Origin: Peptococcaceae bacterium
GTDB lineage: Bacteria > Bacillota > Peptococcia > Peptococcales > Peptococcaceae
Reading direction: 5' to 3'
Assembly (NCBI GenBank): GCA_017399005.1
Contig: JAFQEO010000030.1
Span: forward strand, 1-64,000
DNA: 64,000 nt
Position numbers and translations under genes: made by a program. The notes below the pieces were generated by a model. It saw only the letters and a program-made list of their open reading frames with translations. It was not told where the DNA came from and searched no databases. Numbering within the stretch: the first letter of the stretch is position 1; the number at the start of each line of letters is the position of its first letter. Below, piece after piece: positions 17,766 through 25,096 of this stretch.

Positions 17766-18020
17766 TCAAGTATGCCGTATATGCTGTATGATGGCATCTC
17801 TGTGAATGGTCATTGCCTTTTGTTGGTTTTGGGTTGCTCTGTGGTAGAGACGGGCTGACTCTTTGATATATTCCTCCGCTTGGTCGAATTCACTCTGGAT
17901 CTTGAGCACTAATTCTTCTTTGTCAGTTAAATCTTCGGGTGTTGGTGGCTCTAATGCAGAGTGTAGGTAGTCAGCTGCATCTTCGTTACCCATGCTTTCA
18001 AGTGCTGTGGAGATTATCAT
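17766..18020 (-). CDS. Transposon passenger: 84-residue helical protein coupled to Mrr-like nuclease
   Basis: I chose the ATG at 18020 because it overlaps the upstream stop as ATGA, a typical coupled start; the longer frame to 18092 lies inside the nuclease gene. The product is acidic then basic and strongly helical (LVLKIQSEFDQAEEYIKESARLYHRATQNQQKA), suggesting a coiled-coil. No family recognised. The tight coupling suggests a partner of the nuclease, for example an inhibitor or accessory subunit, which is inference. Confidence 0.6.
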   Translation of the reverse strand: MIISTALESMGNEDAADYLHSALEPPTPEDLTDKEELVLKIQSEFDQAEEYIKESARLYHRATQNQQKAMTIHRDAIIQHIRHT

Positions 18021-18448
18021 TCCAAATAAACCATGGTGTATGTTTGGATTGGTACCTGCCCTGCCTTGATTACCTGCGATATCTCTTTCCATTCGCCATC
18101 GCCGATTACTTCAACCCCAAGGCGCTTGGCATAGAGGCGAGCCTCCCTTGTGATGCGATTGTTAGTGACTACTGGTGTACCCTTGCCAGAGGTCTCTGCA
18201 TAGTAGTTGGCTCCTGCAAAGACTTCTTGAATAGGGTGCTTGCTGAGGGTAGTGTTGAAGTATTTGCACTGAATGTAAAACTTGTATTCGGTGCCTTCGA
18301 CTTCCTTGGTTGCGACTATGTCGATACCACCATCGTTTCGACCTGTCTTATCTGCCTTGAAGCCCATACCACGTAGAAACTCTACCACTCTGAGTTCAAA
18401 ATCCTTACCTGTGTAACAATCCTTGAATACGATTTGATTTTCGGACAT
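18017..18448 (-). CDS. Transposon passenger: Mrr-like restriction endonuclease-fold protein
   Basis: 143 residues with the PD-(D/E)xK fold pattern of Mrr_cat: E18 (GKDFELRVVEFL), D43 in GGIDIVA and Q60-x-K62 in YIQCKYF. GGIDIVA ... QCK is the hallmark of Mrr-type nucleases, where Q often replaces the second acid. It is much shorter than full Mrr (about 300 residues) and lacks a separate DNA-recognition domain. AGGAGGGG precedes the ATG. It is the first gene of the operon that includes the transposase. It could serve defence or transposition; the sequence does not decide. Confidence 0.8.
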   Translation of the reverse strand: MSENQIVFKDCYTGKDFELRVVEFLRGMGFKADKTGRNDGGIDIVATKEVEGTEYKFYIQCKYFNTTLSKHPIQEVFAGANYYAETSGKGTPVVTNNRITREARLYAKRLGVEVIGDGEWKEISQVIKAGQVPIQTYTMVYLE

Positions 18449-18469
18449 TTCATGCCCCTCCTATGAAAA

Positions 18470-18502
18470 AGTAGTAACTTCCGCTTTGACTGAAGTTCTA
18501 CT
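18470..18502 (-). promoter_or_regulatory. Terminator-like hairpin in the leader of the Mrr-like gene
   Basis: Arms AGTAGTAACTTC (18470-18481) and GAAGTTCTACT (18492-18502) pair and are followed on the minus strand by a TTTTTC tail, just before the ribosome site at about 18460. It could attenuate expression of the nuclease-transposase operon. Confidence 0.5.
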
Positions 18503-18685
18503 AGTCCATATGGCACTGTTGTTTGACACGGGTAACGCTTGAAACTCGGGGATGATGTAGGGGATAAATTGGCAATGTTTAAGCGATGCTTAGGACAAAT
18601 TAAAGCCGTTTCAGACGTTCTGCCCGATAAACTTTAATTTCGATTATGTCTCCCATACGTCTATGGCATGGTATCCACAAAATGA

Positions 18686-18717
18686 AAGGGTGCCCCGAGC
18701 CCACTCGGAACACCCTT
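18686..18717 (-). terminator. Hairpin insulating the right end of the transposon
   Basis: Stem AAGGGTG/CACCCTT and inner CCGAG/CTCGG close a four-base loop, with a T-rich minus-strand tail (TTTCATTTT). Placed to stop read-in from outside. The gene-free stretch 18449-18876 otherwise holds the leader hairpin, the right inverted repeat, the duplication and the yqeY terminator. Confidence 0.55.
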
Positions 18718-18779
18718 GGAAATACTGATATCTTTGAAATTATATTGATTTTTAGTGAAAATGCCGGAGTTAGAACCCG

Positions 18780-18802
18780 TCAGTCCAAAAGTAAAAAGGA
18801 AG
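18780..18802 (-). repeat. Right terminal inverted repeat
   Basis: Begins TCAGTCCAAAAG on the plus strand, the reverse complement of the inner 12 bases of the left end. Confidence 0.85.
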
Positions 18803-18810
18803 ATTTTCTC
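18803..18810 (+). repeat. Right target-site duplication of the transposon
   Basis: ATTTTCTC, identical to 13367-13374. Confidence 0.85.
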
Positions 18811-18835
18811 CATAGCATTACTAAGTCAGAGCAAC

Positions 18836-18872
18836 AAAAAACTGTCATCCTTATTAGAATGACAGCTTTTTT
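18836..18872. terminator. Terminator after yqeY (bidirectional shape)
   Basis: Stem CTGTCAT (18842-18848) with ATGACAG (18859-18865), flanked by six A on the left and six T on the right. It ends the aro-yqeY transcript on the minus strand. Confidence 0.85.
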
Positions 18873-18876
18873 GTTC

Positions 18877-19314
18877 TTATTTCAGCAGCGCATCAACAGC
18901 TGCGCCGATTACTTTACCGTCGGCTTTGCCTTTCAGCTCGCCCATTACGGTTTTCATAATCATGCCTTTGTTTTTCACAACTGGTTCCAGACCGGCAGCT
19001 TCGATTAATGCAGCAACTTTTTCAGCCACTTCTTCAGCACTCAGCTGTTTTGGCAGATAGCTTTCCAGAATAGCGATTTCTGCCTGCAGTTCTGCGATTT
19101 TGTCCTCACGGCCTGCTGCCATGTCCAGCGCTTCTTTTTCCTGTTTCAGTTCTTTAGAAATGACATCCAGACATTCCTGTTCGGTCAGGTCGCGGCCCAG
19201 TTCTTTTTTCTTATAAGTGATGCCGCTCATCAGCATAGTAACCACTTTGTTTTTTACAGCATCTTTTTCTTTCAGTGCAGCCATTTTGTCTGCACGTAAA
19301 CGAGCAGTATACAT
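18877..19314 (-). CDS. yqeY: GatB/YqeY domain-containing protein
   Basis: 145 residues, the normal length for free-standing YqeY. The family signature is seen in MKNKV-type N-terminus (KEKDAVKNKVVTMLMSGITYKKKELGRDL), ESYLPKQLSAEEV and KNKGMIMKTVMGELKGKADGK. The domain resembles the tail domain of GatB in the tRNA amidotransferase and may bind tRNA, but the role of the free protein is not established. It follows aroH by 27 bases at the end of the shikimate operon. Confidence 0.92.
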   Translation of the reverse strand: MYTARLRADKMAALKEKDAVKNKVVTMLMSGITYKKKELGRDLTEQECLDVISKELKQEKEALDMAAGREDKIAELQAEIAILESYLPKQLSAEEVAEKVAALIEAAGLEPVVKNKGMIMKTVMGELKGKADGKVIGAAVDALLK

Positions 19315-19341
19315 ACTCTCTACCTCTTTCTATCACTTGAA

Positions 19342-19698
19342 TTATCGTTTTAAATCAGGACGCAGACGCACAGCCTCGCCTAAATACACGTGCTGAACCT
19401 TTGCGGTTTTATCCAGCTCGGTCAGCAGCATCACACGCACGCAGCTCGGCAGGGAGCCTTCCACATACATTTCCTGCACGCAGAAGAGCGGCACCTGATC
19501 CCAGCCCGGCAGTTCCCGGGCAAATTTTGCCGGATATGCAGCATCTAAATCGCGGGTAGCGGTAAAGGTTGCGCTGACAATATCCTCTGTCTGCAGCTGA
19601 TTCTCCTGCATAATGGTCTGCAGCATTTCCAGCGTACAGCTGCGAATGGCTTCCGCTGTGTTGGCATCTGCAGTATGCGCACCACGAATGGCTTTCAT
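19342..19698 (-). CDS. aroH: Chorismate mutase, AroH type
   Basis: 118 residues matching the B. subtilis AroH trimeric fold: IRGAHTADANT at the start, ATRDLDAAYPAKFAREL, VQEMYVEGSLPSCVRVMLL and VYLGEAVRLRPDL at the end. The active-site arginines (R5 and the R in SCVRVM) and the Glu in VQEM are present. It turns chorismate into prephenate, the branch to Phe and Tyr. It lies 27 bases after aroB, placing a branch enzyme inside the shikimate operon. Confidence 0.95.
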   Translation of the reverse strand: MKAIRGAHTADANTAEAIRSCTLEMLQTIMQENQLQTEDIVSATFTATRDLDAAYPAKFARELPGWDQVPLFCVQEMYVEGSLPSCVRVMLLTELDKTAKVQHVYLGEAVRLRPDLKR

Positions 19699-19725
19699 TC
19701 TTCCACCTTCTATCCTTCTCTTCTT

Positions 19726-20850
19726 TTATGCTTCATATTCCCTCTGCAGAAGCGCCCGAACGGCACTCTGCGGAATCCCTTTTACTATTTTAACACTCCC
19801 CAGGACTTCGGGCAAGATGAAAACCAGCTGCCCGTCCTGCACTTTTTTATCCAGCGCCATGCCGTTCATCACTTCATCGATGGACAGACTGCGGTCTGCC
19901 TGCACCGGCAGGCGGAATTTTTCCAGCAGTTCACGCACCTGATGTTCGATACCGGCATCGCACATGCCCTGTTCTGCCGCATAACGAGCCGCCAGCACCA
20001 TGCCCACTGCCACGGCCTCCCCGTGCAGATAGCCCTGATAATGGCCGGCCAGTTCCAGCCCGTGCCCGATGGTGTGGCCGTAGTTCAGCTTAGCACGCAC
20101 GCCGCCCTCGGTTTCATCCAGCGCCACAACTTCTGCTTTTAACCGGCAGCAGCGGGCAATTACTTCTGCCGATACCTCCAGTTTGCGGTTCAGAATATCC
20201 GCGGCGTTCTGCTGCAGATATGCAAAAAAGTCCGCATCATAAATAACGCCGTATTTCACCACTTCCGCCAGCCCGTTCTGCCAGTGGCGCTGCTCCAGCG
20301 TCTGCAGTGTATCCATGTCAATCAGCACCAGCTTCGGCTGATAAAACGAGCCTATCATGTTTTTGCCCAGCGCATGATTCACCGCCACCTTGCCGCCCAC
20401 GCTGCTGTCCACCTGCGCCAGCAGAGAGGTTGGTATCTGGAAAAAGGCAATGCCGCGCTGATACACGCTGGCCACAAAGCCTGCCAGATCACCCACTACA
20501 CCGCCGCCCAGCGCAACCACGCAGGCATCACGATGAAATTTATGCTCCAGCAGAACGGTCAGAATTTCTTCCGCCTGCTGCCAGCTTTTGCTGGCCTCGC
20601 CCGCCGGAATAGTCACCACAGCCACCTGAAAACCCTGCTGCTCCAGACTGTTTTTTACCGTTTCGGCATACAGCGGCCCCACGTTGCTGTCGGTAATCAG
20701 GGCAGCCTGCCGCCCTTTTACCAGACTGCCGATTTTTTCGCCGCAGTGACGCAGCAAACCGGTGCCGATTTCAATATGATAGCTTCGCGCACCCAGCGCA
20801 ACTTCTAATGTTTGTAAGATATTTTTTTCAGACATATTCATGTTATTCAC
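19726..20850 (-). CDS. aroB: 3-dehydroquinate synthase
   Basis: 374 residues. It converts DAHP to 3-dehydroquinate using NAD+ and a divalent metal. The NAD/substrate motif GGGVVGDLAGFVASVYQRG and FQIPTSLLAQVDSSVGGK are present, as is the metal-binding NYGHTIGHGLE. The first ATG (20850) overlaps aroK by 8 bases; internal ATGs at residues 4 and 6 are alternatives because the conserved fold starts near residue 14. Confidence 0.97.
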   Translation of the reverse strand: MNNMNMSEKNILQTLEVALGARSYHIEIGTGLLRHCGEKIGSLVKGRQAALITDSNVGPLYAETVKNSLEQQGFQVAVVTIPAGEASKSWQQAEEILTVLLEHKFHRDACVVALGGGVVGDLAGFVASVYQRGIAFFQIPTSLLAQVDSSVGGKVAVNHALGKNMIGSFYQPKLVLIDMDTLQTLEQRHWQNGLAEVVKYGVIYDADFFAYLQQNAADILNRKLEVSAEVIARCCRLKAEVVALDETEGGVRAKLNYGHTIGHGLELAGHYQGYLHGEAVAVGMVLAARYAAEQGMCDAGIEHQVRELLEKFRLPVQADRSLSIDEVMNGMALDKKVQDGQLVFILPEVLGSVKIVKGIPQSAVRALLQREYEA

Positions 20851-21373
20851 CTGCCTGTTGATTCAGCCATGCAAGAACCTGTTCCGCCAGCAGCTCCACC
20901 GGCGCATCGGACGTATCCAGAATAAAATCCGCCTCCTGATAGCACGGCATCCGCTGAGCCAGCACTTCTTCAATACGTTCCAGCTTGCTCTGCCCCGGCT
21001 TGCGGTTTTCCAGCACCGGGCGAACCGTTTCATCCCGGTTTACCCGCTCCAGAATCACTTCCGGGCGTGCCAGCAGACTGATTACCGTGCAGTACTCCCG
21101 CATCACTTTGCGATTTTCCTCCCGCAGCACGGCCCCGCCGCCCGGAGAGATAATCAGATTGGGCTGTGCCGCATACCGGCGCACCACATCATGCTCCAGC
21201 TCGCGAAAACGTTCCTCGCCGTACCGGGCAAAAATATCGCTGATTGGCATATTCTGCTCCTGCACCACAACCTCGTCCAGGTCCACCTGTTCCAGATGCA
21301 GACGCTCTGCCAGCACCCTGCCCAGTGTGGATTTTCCTGTGCCCATAAAGCCTATCAGAATCAGACTCCTCAT
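20843..21373 (-). CDS. aroK: Shikimate kinase
   Basis: 176 residues. P-loop GFMGTGKST (8-16), the shikimate-binding DLDEVV and FRELEHDVV, and GGGAVL are present. It phosphorylates shikimate with ATP. Its ATG overlaps the aroC stop as ATGA and its end overlaps aroB, so three enzymes are translationally linked. Confidence 0.97.
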   Translation of the reverse strand: MRSLILIGFMGTGKSTLGRVLAERLHLEQVDLDEVVVQEQNMPISDIFARYGEERFRELEHDVVRRYAAQPNLIISPGGGAVLREENRKVMREYCTVISLLARPEVILERVNRDETVRPVLENRKPGQSKLERIEEVLAQRMPCYQEADFILDTSDAPVELLAEQVLAWLNQQAGE

Positions 21374-22527
21374 TGCATAACCGCCTTCACATAGTCCAGA
21401 TAACTGTTATAGTTTCGTTTTACCTCGTCCAGATTATCGCCGCCGAATTTTTCAAAGAAGCTTTCCAGAATGGTCCATGCCACTGCATTCTGCATCACGA
21501 TAGCCGCTGCCGGTACCGCACAGGCATCGGAGCGTTCCACCGAGGCCAGCCCTTCTTCGTGCGTGATAAAATCGGCACTGTGCAGAGGCTGATACAGCGT
21601 CGGGATTGGTTTCATGGCACCGCGCACAATCACCGGCTCGCCGTTGGTCATGCTGCCTTCCAAACCGCCGCAGCGGTTGGTTTTATGGTAAAAGCCTCTG
21701 CCCGCTTCGTAGAAAATCTCATCGTGAGCCTGGCTGCCCGGCACGCGGGCCGCTTCAAAGCCCATACCGATTTCCACGCCTTTGAATGCCTGAATACTCA
21801 TAACCGCCTGTGCCAGTTTTCCGTCCAGTTTGCGGTCATAATGCACATAGGTGCCGATGCCTAAAGGCAGGCCATTTACCACAACTTCCACAACACCGCC
21901 CAGCGTATCGCCCTTTTCTTTTGCCGCATCAATTTCGGCAATCATGGCCTGTTCGGCTGCCGCATCGGTGCAGTATACCGGTGTATTATACAAATCATCA
22001 TTCAGCTTTGCGTAATCCGGCTGTGCCTGTACCGAGCCGATGCTTACCACATGGCTCCACAGTTCCACGCCGAACTCTTTCAGCACATTCCGGGCAAGAG
22101 CGCCTACCGCCACACGGATGGCAGTTTCACGGGCACTGGCCCGCTCCAGAATATTGCGTAAATCGTTATGCTGATATTTAATCCCGCCGGTCAGGTCTGC
22201 ATGCCCGGGACGAGGCAGCGTAACGGTTTTCTGGTCGATGGCTGCGCCCGGTTCGGAAGCCATAATCTGCTCCCAGTTGGCCCAGTCTTTATTGTGAATC
22301 ATCAGTGTTACCGGCGAGCCCATGGTTTTGCCGTCGCGCACCCCTGTGATAATCTCCACTTTATCTTTCTCGATTTTCATTCTGCCGCCGCGCCCGTGGC
22401 CGCCCTGCCGCCGTGCCAGCTGCTGATTGATGGCATCGATATTCACCGGAATCCCCGCCGGAAGCCCCTCAATAATAGCCACCAGCCCTTTGCCGTGGGA
22501 TTCCCCCGCTTCTAAATAACGAATCAT
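21370..22527 (-). CDS. aroC: Chorismate synthase
   Basis: 385 residues from the ATG at 22527, chosen because the family starts MIRYLEAGESHGKG and AGAAGG lies upstream; the longer frame adds six residues. FMN-dependent removal of phosphate from EPSP gives chorismate. Signatures GHGRGGRMKIEKD, HADLTGGIKYQ, RASARETA and RCGGLEGSMTNGEP are clear. Confidence 0.97.
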   Translation of the reverse strand: MIRYLEAGESHGKGLVAIIEGLPAGIPVNIDAINQQLARRQGGHGRGGRMKIEKDKVEIITGVRDGKTMGSPVTLMIHNKDWANWEQIMASEPGAAIDQKTVTLPRPGHADLTGGIKYQHNDLRNILERASARETAIRVAVGALARNVLKEFGVELWSHVVSIGSVQAQPDYAKLNDDLYNTPVYCTDAAAEQAMIAEIDAAKEKGDTLGGVVEVVVNGLPLGIGTYVHYDRKLDGKLAQAVMSIQAFKGVEIGMGFEAARVPGSQAHDEIFYEAGRGFYHKTNRCGGLEGSMTNGEPVIVRGAMKPIPTLYQPLHSADFITHEEGLASVERSDACAVPAAAIVMQNAVAWTILESFFEKFGGDNLDEVKRNYNSYLDYVKAVMQ

Positions 22528-22588
22528 ACTGTCACCTTCTATCACTTCTATTCAACCGGTGTAATCACCGGATTGCTCTTACTTGCCC

Positions 22589-22756
22589 TTACTCTTTGAA
22601 ATTCTGTGCGTTCTCTTTTAAAAACACGCAGAAATATATGCCGCCCACCACCATATTCATATAGCCGATTGGCACATCCCGCCCGTCCTGAATAAACAGA
22701 ACCGCTGTAAACCACCAGATGGCGGCAATGATTAAATAAAACAGGTCTGGTTTCAT
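22589..22756 (-). CDS. Small membrane protein inside the shikimate operon
   Basis: 55 residues. Starts MKPDLFYLIIAAIWWFTAVLF, with a second hydrophobic segment (IGYMNMVVGGIYFCVFL) and a charged tail ending NFKE. Its ATG overlaps the aroE stop as ATGA, a typical coupled start, and it lies 61 bases before aroC. Two short membrane helices are likely. I do not recognise a family. The start overlap and operon position support it being real. Confidence 0.65.
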   Translation of the reverse strand: MKPDLFYLIIAAIWWFTAVLFIQDGRDVPIGYMNMVVGGIYFCVFLKENAQNFKE

Positions 22757-23640
22757 TTTGTCAGCCTCTCAATCAGCTGACTCTCAATATCATCAATATG
22801 TTCCGGTGTTTTTCCGGTCCATTTTTCAAAGGCCAGCACACCCTGATACACAAACATGCCAAGCCCGGATGCTGTTTTTGCGCCCTGCGCCTTTGCCAGC
22901 CGCAGCAGCTTTGTTTCCATTGGATTATAGATTAAATCCACAACCAGATGCTGTTCGTTCAGCGCCTCGATACAAACCGGCGCCATATCGTCCACATTGG
23001 GCGACATGCCCAGCGATGTGGTATTTACGATGGTACTGTATTCTTTATATAAGTCCGGGTTCTGCAGCGATTCCATGGAAATGGCCGCTGTTCTGGTATC
23101 GCTCAGAGCGGCAATCTGCTCTGCCAGCTGCTGTGCCTTTTCCACGGTGCGATTGGCAATACAGATTTCGGCCGCGCCCTCAAGCGCCATGGCGACCGCC
23201 ACGCCTTTTGCCGCACCGCCGGCACCAATCATCAGAATCTTCTGCCCGGCCGCCTTCCAGCCGTTTTTTGCAGCAAGCGCTGCTAAAAGCCCGGATCCGT
23301 CTGTGTTATCACCGTAGTAGCCCTCCGGCGTATACACCAGCGTATTGACCGCTCCGCAGGCCTGCGCCGCCTTGCTCATACCGCACAGATGAGGAATTAC
23401 CGCTTCTTTGTGAGGAATGGTCACATTGGCCCCCTGCACACCCATTGCGTGCATTCCCCGGATGGCATCGCCGATCGCATCCTTTTCTACTGCAAAGGCC
23501 AGATACACGCCATTTACGCCGCACTGTTCCAGAAACTGATTCTGCATAAACGGCGACATGGAGTGACCCACCGGATTGCCCAGCAGCCCGAATAATGCTG
23601 TTTTTGCATCGATTCCCGATTTATTTTTTACATCTGGCAT
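22753..23640 (-). CDS. aroE: Shikimate dehydrogenase
   Basis: 295 residues. It reduces 3-dehydroshikimate to shikimate with NADPH. GNPVGHSMSPFMQN, NVTIPHKEAV (catalytic Lys) and DNTDGSGLL (catalytic Asp) form the substrate site; IGAGGAAKGVAVA is the nucleotide loop and IANRTVEKA follows it. It starts at the base after the aroA stop. Confidence 0.96.
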   Translation of the reverse strand: MPDVKNKSGIDAKTALFGLLGNPVGHSMSPFMQNQFLEQCGVNGVYLAFAVEKDAIGDAIRGMHAMGVQGANVTIPHKEAVIPHLCGMSKAAQACGAVNTLVYTPEGYYGDNTDGSGLLAALAAKNGWKAAGQKILMIGAGGAAKGVAVAMALEGAAEICIANRTVEKAQQLAEQIAALSDTRTAAISMESLQNPDLYKEYSTIVNTTSLGMSPNVDDMAPVCIEALNEQHLVVDLIYNPMETKLLRLAKAQGAKTASGLGMFVYQGVLAFEKWTGKTPEHIDDIESQLIERLTK

Positions 23641-24930
23641 CTACTTCACCTCTAAGCCCTGTATATCCGCCCAGAACGACGGCCAGGATACCGACACCGC
23701 CTCAAACTGCTCGATTTCGGCAGCCCCTTCTGCCGCCAGCGCGGCAATAGTCATACTCATGGCAATGCGATGGTCGCCAAAGCTGTTGCACACAGCATCA
23801 GCCTGCAGCGGCTTTCCGCCTGCAATACGCAGCCCGTCGTCCAGAACCTCTACTTCACAGCCGAACGCCCGCAGCCCCTGGGCAACGGTTTCCAGCCGGT
23901 TGCTTTCTTTTACCTTCAGCTCCTGTGCATCGTGAATCTCGGTGACACCTTCGGCACAGGCTGCCGCCACCGCAATGACCGGAATTTCATCCACCAGACG
24001 AGGGATTAAATCCCCGGCAATGGTGGTGCCATGCAGTTTTGCACTGCGTACCGTTAAATCGCCCATTTTTTCACCGCCGCTGGTGCGTTCATTGCTGATG
24101 GTAATATCTGCTCCCATATCCAGCAGCACATCAATAATACCGGTGCGGGTAGGGTTCAGCCCAACATTTTTCAGGTGCAGTTCACTGCCCGGAATAATGC
24201 TGCCTGCCACCAGCGGATACGCCGCCGACGAAATATCGCCCGGCACCTCAATAATCTGCCCTTTCAGCTGCGGATTGCCTTTTACACGGGCAGTGGTGCC
24301 CTCGCTCTCGATTTCCGCCCCGAAGGATTTCAGCATCAGCTCGGTGTGATTGCGCGACAGGCTTGGCTCGGTTACCGATGTCCAGCCGTCGGCATAAAGC
24401 CCTGCCAGCAGCACCGCCGATTTCACCTGGGCGCTTGCCACCGGTGAATCATAGTGAATCGCCTGCAGCGCTGTGCCTTCAATAGCCAGCGGCGCCAGTG
24501 TATTGTTTTTGCGGCCGGTAATTTTTGCACCCATAGCCGATAACGGCTTCATAACACGCCCCATCGGACGCTTGCGGATGGAATCGTCACCGGTTAATAC
24601 CGTATTGAATGCCTGCCCGGCCAGAATGCCGGAAATCAGGCGGATGGTTGTACCCGAGTTGCCTACATCAATATAGTTATCCGGCTCGGTAAGACCGTGG
24701 AGGCCTTTGCCGTGCACCACAATTTTTTCATCAGTCACGTCAATAGCAATGCCCATACTGCGGAATGCACCCACAGTGCTCAGGCAGTCGTCGCCATATA
24801 AAAAACCGGTAATCTCTGTGTCGCCTTCCGCCAGAGACCCGAACATAATCGAGCGATGGGATATGGACTTATCGCCTGGAATGGTTAAAGTTCCGCGCAG
24901 TCCTCTGCTTGGTTCGATACGTTGTTTCAT
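23641..24930 (-). CDS. aroA: 3-phosphoshikimate 1-carboxyvinyltransferase (EPSP synthase)
   Basis: 429 residues. It joins PEP to shikimate-3-phosphate. The N-terminal PGDKSISHRSIMFGSLAEG and the GNSGTTIRLISGILAG loop are of the Bacillus-like (class II-like) pattern rather than the E. coli NAGTAMRPL form. KSAVLLAGLYADG and LVDEIPVIAVAAACAEG are also present. It lies 166 bases after aroF, separated by a hairpin terminator, so expression of distal genes may be lower or separately controlled. Confidence 0.96.
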   Translation of the reverse strand: MKQRIEPSRGLRGTLTIPGDKSISHRSIMFGSLAEGDTEITGFLYGDDCLSTVGAFRSMGIAIDVTDEKIVVHGKGLHGLTEPDNYIDVGNSGTTIRLISGILAGQAFNTVLTGDDSIRKRPMGRVMKPLSAMGAKITGRKNNTLAPLAIEGTALQAIHYDSPVASAQVKSAVLLAGLYADGWTSVTEPSLSRNHTELMLKSFGAEIESEGTTARVKGNPQLKGQIIEVPGDISSAAYPLVAGSIIPGSELHLKNVGLNPTRTGIIDVLLDMGADITISNERTSGGEKMGDLTVRSAKLHGTTIAGDLIPRLVDEIPVIAVAAACAEGVTEIHDAQELKVKESNRLETVAQGLRAFGCEVEVLDDGLRIAGGKPLQADAVCNSFGDHRIAMSMTIAALAAEGAAEIEQFEAVSVSWPSFWADIQGLEVK

Positions 24931-25030
24931 GGTGGTTTCCCTCCAGATTACTCAAAATATTACCTTTTAACATAGCATAATCCCGGCGGTTTGAAAAGTG
25001 GTTTTCGCCCGAAAACGCCATGTATACAAT

Positions 25031-25073
25031 ATATAAAAAGGCCGCTGCAATGGAACTATCCAGCGCAGCAGCC
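25031..25073 (-). terminator. Internal terminator between aroF and aroA
   Basis: Nine-base arms GGCCGCTGC (25040-25048) and GCAGCAGCC (25065-25073) with one mismatch, then a TTTTTATATAT tail on the minus strand. May be partial, because the downstream aro genes have no obvious separate promoter. Confidence 0.65.
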
Positions 25074-25096
25074 TGCCTTGTCATACGGTTATTGCA

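Larger units (their letters stand above)
13375..18802. mobile_element. 5.4-kb IS1595-family transposon with passenger genes
   Basis: The element is bounded by 23-bp inverted repeats (20 of 23 matching) and an exact 8-bp direct repeat, ATTTTCTC, on the outer sides. IS1595-family elements are known to make 8-bp duplications and some carry passenger genes, which agrees with the family of the enclosed transposase. All six genes read on the minus strand: Mrr-like nuclease, 84-residue protein, transposase, lipoprotein, HEPN/DUF4145-like protein and a paired hypothetical protein. Removing the element and one duplication restores a simple intergenic region between the yqeY terminator and the marR promoter. 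Intact ends and an apparently complete transposase suggest a recent, possibly active insertion. Confidence 0.85.

Noticed and set aside
18755-18780. GGGTTCTAACTCC on the minus strand resembling a tRNA T-arm near the transposon end
   Set aside because: No acceptor stem, anticodon arm or D-arm can be built around it; the loop also departs from the usual TTCRA pattern.
13375-18802. Integrative element with a tyrosine or serine recombinase
   Set aside because: No integrase is found; the ends are inverted with an 8-bp duplication, which fits a DDE transposon instead.
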